Below the pieces are notes generated by a model, which did not search any database, was not told the DNA's origin, and saw nothing but the letters and a program-made list of their open reading frames with translations. The translations under genes and the position numbers were made by a program. Of a stretch of DNA of 9,639 bases, positions 5,791 through 9,639 are shown piece by piece (the first letter of the stretch is position 1; each line of letters opens with the position of its first letter). The DNA comes from DATDOO01 sp035293245 (GTDB taxonomy: Bacteria > Pseudomonadota > Gammaproteobacteria > Methylococcales > Methylococcaceae). The stretch spans positions 1-9,639 of the forward strand of contig DATDOO010000147.1 in NCBI GenBank assembly GCA_035293245.1, read 5' to 3'.

Positions 5791-5863
5791 ATCCGACTAT
5801 TTTTCTCGTTAATCACGGGTCTGCCGATATGCGGGCCCGGATTGTCTCATCAAGGTGTGGATC

Positions 5864-7594
5864 GTGGAGCTTAGCGGCGCGGAAATCGTCATCCAGTGTC
5901 TGAAAGACGAAGGTGTCGAGTACATTTTTGGCTACCCCGGCGGGGCGGTGCTGCATATTTATGACGCGCTGTTCCGGCAGGACGAGGTCAAGCATATCCT
6001 GGTGCGTCACGAACAGGGCGCCACCCACGCCGCGGACGGCTATGCCCGCGCCACCGGCAAGCCCGGCGTGGTGCTGGTGACTTCGGGCCCCGGCGCTACC
6101 AACGCCGTGACCGGCATCGCCACCGCCCACATGGATTCCATCCCCATGGTGATTCTCACCGGCCAGGTGCCCCTGCCGTTCATCGGCAGCGATGCGTTTC
6201 AGGAAGCGGATATCGTCGGCATTACCCGGCCGTGCGTGAAGCACAATTTCCTGGTCAAGGACGTGACCAAGCTGGCGGAGACCATCAAGAAGGCGTTCTA
6301 CATCGCCACCACCGGCCGGCCCGGTCCGGTGCTGGTGGATATTCCCAAGGACATCACTTCTCCGGCGGTGAAGATTCCCTACGAATATCCGCGCGAAGTT
6401 TCGCTGCGCTCCTACCACCCGCAGGTCAAGGGCCATAAGGGACAAATCAAGAAAGCCGCGGAACTCCTGCTCAACGCCCGCCGGCCGATGATTTACAGCG
6501 GCGGCGGTGTGGTGCTGGGTAACGGTTCGGACGAACTGACCGAACTGACCCGCTGGCTGGGCTTCCCCATCACCAACACCCTCATGGGTCTGGGCGCCTA
6601 TCCCGCCAGCGACCGGCAGTTCGTCGGCATGCTGGGCATGCACGGCACTTACGAGGCCAATATGGCCATGCACGACTGCGACGTGCTGCTGGCGGTGGGT
6701 GCGCGCTTCGACGACCGGGTGACCGGCAAGCTGGCGGAGTTCTGCCCGCACGCGAAAATCATCCATATCGACGTCGACCCGGCCTCCATTTCCAAGACCG
6801 TCAAGGTGGATATCCCCATCGTCGGCGAAGTGGCGCCGGTGCTGCGCGACCTGCTAGACGTGCTCAAAGCCAACGGCCCGCGTCCCGACCACGACGAATT
6901 GAAGCGCTGGTGGCGGCAGATCGAGCAGTGGCGCGGCATCGACTGCCTGCGCTACGACCGCGACAGCAGCCTGGTCAAGCCGCAGTTCGTCATCGAACAG
7001 CTTTGGGAAGTGACCCGGGGTGAAGCCTATGTCACCTCCGACGTGGGCCAGCACCAGATGTGGGCGGCGCAGTATTACAGGTTCGACAAGCCCAGGCGCT
7101 GGATCAACTCCGGCGGCCTCGGCACCATGGGTTTCGGCCTGCCCGCAGCTATCGGCGTCAAGCTGGGCTGCCCCGAGTCGGAGGTCGCCTGCGTGACCGG
7201 CGACGGCAGCATCCAGATGTGCATCCAGGAACTGTCCACCGCCCTGCAATACATGACGCCCATCAAGATCGTCAACCTCAACAACCGCTATATGGGCATG
7301 GTGCGGCAGTGGCAGGAGTTCACCTACGAGAGCCGCTATTCCCACTCGTACCTGGAGACCATCCCGGATTTCGTCAAGCTCGCCGAAGCATACGGCCACG
7401 TGGGTATGCGCATCGAAAGGCCCGCGGATGTCCGTCCGGCGCTGGAGGAAGCTTTCCGGCTCAAGGAGCGCACCGTGTTTCTGGACTTCCTCACCGATTC
7501 CACGGAAAACGTCTACCCCATGATCGAAGCCGGCAAGGCGCATCACGAAATGCGCCTGGCGCCGGGCGTGAACGGGGATAGGGAGTTGTCCTGA
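5864..7594 (+). CDS. ilvB: Acetolactate synthase, large (catalytic) subunit
   Basis: Encodes 576 residues, the usual size. It is a ThDP- and FAD-dependent enzyme that condenses two pyruvates to acetolactate (valine/leucine) or pyruvate with 2-oxobutyrate (isoleucine). Visible are catalytic E50 in VRHEQGATHAADGYARATG, the FAD-domain motif RFDDRVTG (281-288), the ThDP/Mg motif GDGS (446-449) closing at NLNN (471-474), and RQWQEF (481-486) with the tryptophan of the herbicide-binding channel. GTG 5864 is chosen over the in-frame GTG 5855: it gives the family-typical start (M)ELSGAEIV, and AAGGTG at 5852-5857 is then a Shine-Dalgarno 6 nt upstream. The stop shares one base with the next start (TGATG). 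Orthologues are called ilvB or ilvI depending on species; the IlvH-type small subunit would equally justify ilvI. Confidence 0.95.
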   Translation: MELSGAEIVIQCLKDEGVEYIFGYPGGAVLHIYDALFRQDEVKHILVRHEQGATHAADGYARATGKPGVVLVTSGPGATNAVTGIATAHMDSIPMVILTGQVPLPFIGSDAFQEADIVGITRPCVKHNFLVKDVTKLAETIKKAFYIATTGRPGPVLVDIPKDITSPAVKIPYEYPREVSLRSYHPQVKGHKGQIKKAAELLLNARRPMIYSGGGVVLGNGSDELTELTRWLGFPITNTLMGLGAYPASDRQFVGMLGMHGTYEANMAMHDCDVLLAVGARFDDRVTGKLAEFCPHAKIIHIDVDPASISKTVKVDIPIVGEVAPVLRDLLDVLKANGPRPDHDELKRWWRQIEQWRGIDCLRYDRDSSLVKPQFVIEQLWEVTRGEAYVTSDVGQHQMWAAQYYRFDKPRRWINSGGLGTMGFGLPAAIGVKLGCPESEVACVTGDGSIQMCIQELSTALQYMTPIKIVNLNNRYMGMVRQWQEFTYESRYSHSYLETIPDFVKLAEAYGHVGMRIERPADVRPALEEAFRLKERTVFLDFLTDSTENVYPMIEAGKAHHEMRLAPGVNGDRELS

Positions 7595-8085
7595 TGCGGC
7601 ACATCGTCTCCATCTTGCTGGAAAACGAGTCGGGCGCGCTCTCCAGGGTGGCGGGCCTGTTTTCCGCGCGCGGCTACAATATCGAATCGCTCACCGTCGC
7701 GCCGACCCAGGATCCGACCCTGTCGCGCATGACCCTGGTCACCACCGGCAGCGACGAGATCGTCGAACAGATCACCAAGCAGCTCAACAAGCTCATCGAC
7801 GTGGTCAAGCTGATCGACATTTCCGAATCCGCCCACATCGAGCGCGAACTCATGCTGGTCAAGGCGCGTGCTGCCGGTTCGGCTCGGGAAGAGGTCAAGC
7901 GCGTCGCCGATATTTTCCACGCCGAAATCATCGACGTGACGCCGGATACCTATGTCATTCAGTTGACCGGCGAAAAGGCCAAGCTGGACGCCTTCCTGGA
8001 CGCGCTGGATTCGGACGCGGTGCTGGAAGTGGTGCGCTCCGGGGCGACCGGCATTTTGCGGGGCGAAAAAGGCCTTTATCTCTAA
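7594..8085 (+). CDS. ilvN: Acetolactate synthase, small regulatory subunit
   Basis: Encodes 163 residues, the length of IlvH-type regulatory subunits (longer than E. coli IlvN). It activates the catalytic subunit and carries feedback inhibition by valine. The N-terminal ACT domain is textbook: HIVSILLENESGALSRVAGLFSARG followed by YNIESLTVAPT and LSRMTLVTTG (residues 3-52). The C-terminal ALS_ss_C domain (about 83-160) includes ERELMLVKA and the closing segment VVRSGATGILRGEKGLYL. The start overlaps the ilvB stop by one base, with GGGAG at 7581-7585 spaced 8 nt, so the two subunits are probably made in a coupled ratio. Symbol ilvH would be equally valid. Confidence 0.95.
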   Translation: MRHIVSILLENESGALSRVAGLFSARGYNIESLTVAPTQDPTLSRMTLVTTGSDEIVEQITKQLNKLIDVVKLIDISESAHIERELMLVKARAAGSAREEVKRVADIFHAEIIDVTPDTYVIQLTGEKAKLDAFLDALDSDAVLEVVRSGATGILRGEKGLYL

Positions 8086-8134
8086 CCATTCACATTCTTT
8101 CACCACCTAGATCTACCAACGGGGAACCAGAACC

Positions 8135-9151
8135 ATGCAGGTTTACTACGACAAAGACGCCGATCTTTCCATCATCAAGGGCAAGAAAGTCACCATCATC
8201 GGCTATGGCTCCCAGGGCCACGCCCACGCCCTCAACCTGAAGGAATCCGGGGTGTCCGTCGTGGTCGGCCTCAGGGAAGGCTCGCCGTCCGCCGTCAAGG
8301 CGAAGAACGCCGGCCTGACCGTGATGAGTGTGGAAGAAGCGGTGAAAGCCGCCGACGTGGTCATGGTGCTGGCGCCGGACGAACACCAGTCCCGCCTGTA
8401 TTCCCAGGCCATCGAGCCCAACATCGGGCAGGGCGCGGCGCTGGCCTTCGCCCACGGCTTCAATATCCACTTCGAACAGATCGTGCCGCGCGCCGATCTG
8501 GACGTGATCATGATCGCGCCCAAGGGTCCCGGCCATCTGGTGCGCGCCACCTACACCCAGGGTGGCGGTGTGCCGAGCCTGATCGCCGTGTATCAGAACG
8601 CCTCCGGCAAGGCCAAGGAAATCGCGCTGTCCTACGCTTCCGCCAACGGCGGCGGGCGCGCCGGCATCATCGAAACCAATTTCCGCGAGGAGACCGAAAC
8701 CGACCTGTTCGGCGAACAGGCGGTGCTGTGCGGCGGCGCTACGGCGCTGGTGCAGGCGGGTTTCGAAACGCTGGTGGAAGCCGGTTATGCGCCCGAAATG
8801 GCCTACTTCGAGTGCCTGCACGAGCTCAAATTGATTGTGGACCTGATGTACGAAGGCGGCATCGCCAACATGCGCTACTCCATCTCCAACACGGCGGAAT
8901 ACGGCGACCTGACCCGCGGCCCGCGTGTGGTCACCGAAGAGACCAAAAAGGAGATGAAGAAAATCCTCAAGGAAATCCAGACCGGCGAATTCGCCCGCGA
9001 ATTCATCCTGGAAAACCAGGCCGGCTGCGCCACTCTGAAAGCCAAGCGTCGCCTGGGCCGCGAGCATCCCATCGAACAGGTGGGCGCCAAGCTGCGCGAC
9101 ATGATGCCGTGGATCAAGGCCAACAAGATCGTCGACCAGACGAAAAACTGA
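8135..9151 (+). CDS. ilvC: Ketol-acid reductoisomerase (NADP+), class I
   Basis: Encodes 338 residues, the short (class I) form, unlike the roughly 490-residue enterobacterial class II enzyme. It isomerises and reduces acetolactate or acetohydroxybutyrate to the dihydroxy acid with Mg2+ and NADPH. The Rossmann motif is GYGSQGHAHALNL (23-35). The cofactor loop GLREGSPS (45-52) carries R47, S50 and S52, the pattern for NADPH rather than NADH. Metal and catalytic residues fall at H107, K130, D190, E194, E226, E230 and S251, all present. It lies 49 bp after ilvN with no terminator between, so it is probably co-transcribed. The SD is modest (GGGGA about 10 nt upstream). No frameshift is seen. Confidence 0.97.
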   Translation: MQVYYDKDADLSIIKGKKVTIIGYGSQGHAHALNLKESGVSVVVGLREGSPSAVKAKNAGLTVMSVEEAVKAADVVMVLAPDEHQSRLYSQAIEPNIGQGAALAFAHGFNIHFEQIVPRADLDVIMIAPKGPGHLVRATYTQGGGVPSLIAVYQNASGKAKEIALSYASANGGGRAGIIETNFREETETDLFGEQAVLCGGATALVQAGFETLVEAGYAPEMAYFECLHELKLIVDLMYEGGIANMRYSISNTAEYGDLTRGPRVVTEETKKEMKKILKEIQTGEFAREFILENQAGCATLKAKRRLGREHPIEQVGAKLRDMMPWIKANKIVDQTKN

Positions 9152-9183
9152 TGTCCGTGCAGGGCGGGGTCAGGCTGAGCCAC

Positions 9184-9216
9184 GTCGGGCGCAATAGGCG
9201 TTAGCCGTATTGCGCC
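9184..9216 (+). repeat. REP-like palindrome, plus-strand orientation
   Basis: GGCGCAATA (9188-9196) pairs perfectly with TATTGCGCC (9208-9216). Inside are a 3-bp stem GGC/GCC (9197-9199/9204-9206), a GTTA loop and one bulged G at 9207. The four bases before the stem are GTCG, one change from the GTAG that heads classical REP elements. The architecture matches the second palindrome in inverted orientation. Confidence 0.7.
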
Positions 9217-9234
9217 GAACAGAGTACCACATAC

Positions 9235-9267
9235 GGCGGAATACGCGAGGACGCTATTCCGCCCTAC
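9235..9267 (-). repeat. REP-like palindrome, minus-strand orientation, with GTAG head
   Basis: GGCGGAATA (9235-9243) pairs perfectly with TATTCCGCC (9255-9263), with an inner GCG/CGC stem (9245-9247/9252-9254), an AGGA loop and a bulged C at 9244. Read on the minus strand it is GTAG (9267-9264) directly abutting a 9-bp stem, a 3-bp inner stem, a 4-nt loop and a bulged G. This is the classical REP layout and equals the first palindrome except for compensating stem changes. The two copies point at each other across an 18-bp spacer, as in a BIME-type pair. Confidence 0.72.
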
Positions 9268-9307
9268 ACAGATGACCCTCCGGAAGAAAAACCAGCGGGA
9301 GGCGGGA

Positions 9308-9639
9308 GTGGAAAACACATCGACGACGGCCAAGCGGCGGCGCGGCATCTATCTGCTGCCCAACCTGTTTACTACCGGGGCGCTGTTCGCCGGGTTTTTT
9401 GCCATCACGGCGGCCATCAAGGGCAATTACGAACTGGCGGCGGGCGCGGTGTTCGTCGCCATGATCCTCGACGGCATGGACGGCCGGGTGGCGCGGCTCA
9501 CCAACACGCAGAGCGAGTTCGGTGCGCAGTACGACAGCATGGCCGACCTGATTTCCTTCGGGGCGGCCCCGGCGCTCATCATGTACGTGTGGTCGCTGTC
9601 GTCCTTGGGCAAGGTGGGCTGGATCGCCGCTTTCGTGCA
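9308..9639 (+). CDS. pssA: CDP-diacylglycerol-serine O-phosphatidyltransferase, 5' part (cut by window end)
   Basis: The first 110 codons are present and the frame is open to the window edge. The enzyme makes phosphatidylserine from CDP-diacylglycerol and serine in the inner membrane, the precursor of phosphatidylethanolamine. The CDP-alcohol phosphotransferase signature DG(x2)AR(x8)G(x3)D(x3)D is complete: D55, D58, G59, A62, R63, G72, D76 and D80. RRGIYLLPNLFTTGALFAGF (11-30) is the conserved start of the membrane type II PssA, not the peripheral E. coli type. GTG 9308 is preferred because GGGAGG (9297-9302) lies 5 nt upstream; ATG 9272 is in frame but has no SD. The ilv-ilv-ilvC-pssA order is known in beta- and some gammaproteobacteria, often followed by leuA, so leuA may lie beyond the edge. 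Confidence 0.93.
   Translation, partial: MENTSTTAKRRRGIYLLPNLFTTGALFAGFFAITAAIKGNYELAAGAVFVAMILDGMDGRVARLTNTQSEFGAQYDSMADLISFGAAPALIMYVWSLSSLGKVGWIAAFV

Noticed and set aside
5797..5863. Ilv leader peptide and attenuator before acetolactate synthase
   Set aside because: The only short frame (ATG 5829) has no run of Ile, Leu or Val codons and runs into the gene. The leader hairpin at 5816-5839 lacks a T-tract.
5813..6766. 317-codon minus-strand frame opposite ilvB
   Set aside because: His/Asp/Gly-rich antisense shadow; ilvB in the plus strand is unambiguous.
8066..8090. AAAGGCCTTT palindrome at the end of ilvN as a terminator
   Set aside because: It is short, lies inside coding sequence, has no loop and no following T-tract. 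ilvC is more likely in the same transcript.
8090..9067. 325-codon minus-strand frame opposite ilvC
   Set aside because: Phe/His/Gly-rich antisense shadow of ilvC with no recognisable domain.
1..9639. CRISPR array, tRNA or rRNA genes, or phage genes
   Set aside because: No regularly spaced repeats, no tRNA cloverleaf or rRNA segment and no phage-type proteins were found on either strand.

Overview
The window comes from a high-GC gammaproteobacterium. The coding sequences have strong G/C third-position bias, heptose biosynthesis (gmhB) points to an LPS-bearing outer membrane, and dsbB and epmB are proteobacterial housekeeping genes. The ilv-ilv-ilvC-pssA order is familiar from beta- and gammaproteobacteria. 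A methanotroph-type (Methylococcales-like) genome is my best guess from overall flavour only; no methanotrophy gene is present.

Region 1 (1-1300) is accessory DNA. It starts inside the 3' end of an IS110-family transposase. About 485 bp without a convincing gene follows, rich in inverted repeats that could fold as RNA just downstream of the transposase, where IS1111-type members of the family keep their long non-coding end. Next comes a compact two-gene toxin-antitoxin module: a ribbon-helix-helix antitoxin and a RelE/ParE-type toxin, overlapping by 11 bp.

Region 2 (1302-4728) is a tightly packed plus-strand run that looks like one operon: a SulP anion transporter with a STAS domain, gmhB (heptose bisphosphate phosphatase), a PlsC-like acyltransferase and dsbB. 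Spacings are 7 bp, a 41-bp overlap and a 4-bp ATGA overlap. The middle and last genes all serve the cell envelope (LPS core precursor, phospholipid, disulfide bonds).

Region 3 (4716-5714, minus strand) is epmB, the radical-SAM lysine 2,3-aminomutase that supplies beta-lysine for elongation factor P. It converges on dsbB with a 13-bp overlap of the coding ends, and no terminator is visible.

Region 4 (5715-9639) starts with a 149-bp divergent intergenic region with a candidate sigma70 promoter. The branched-chain amino acid operon follows: acetolactate synthase large and small subunits (stop and start share one base) and ilvC (49 bp later). Then, after a 156-bp gap holding two inverted REP-like palindromes, comes the 5' part of pssA (phosphatidylserine synthase), cut by the window end. 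The first three enzymes take pyruvate (or pyruvate plus 2-oxobutyrate) to the dihydroxy acid precursors of valine, leucine and isoleucine.

Most of the window is ordinary core metabolism. The two places most worth a second look are the structured region behind the IS110 transposase end (possible bridge-RNA region) and the paired REP elements between ilvC and pssA.
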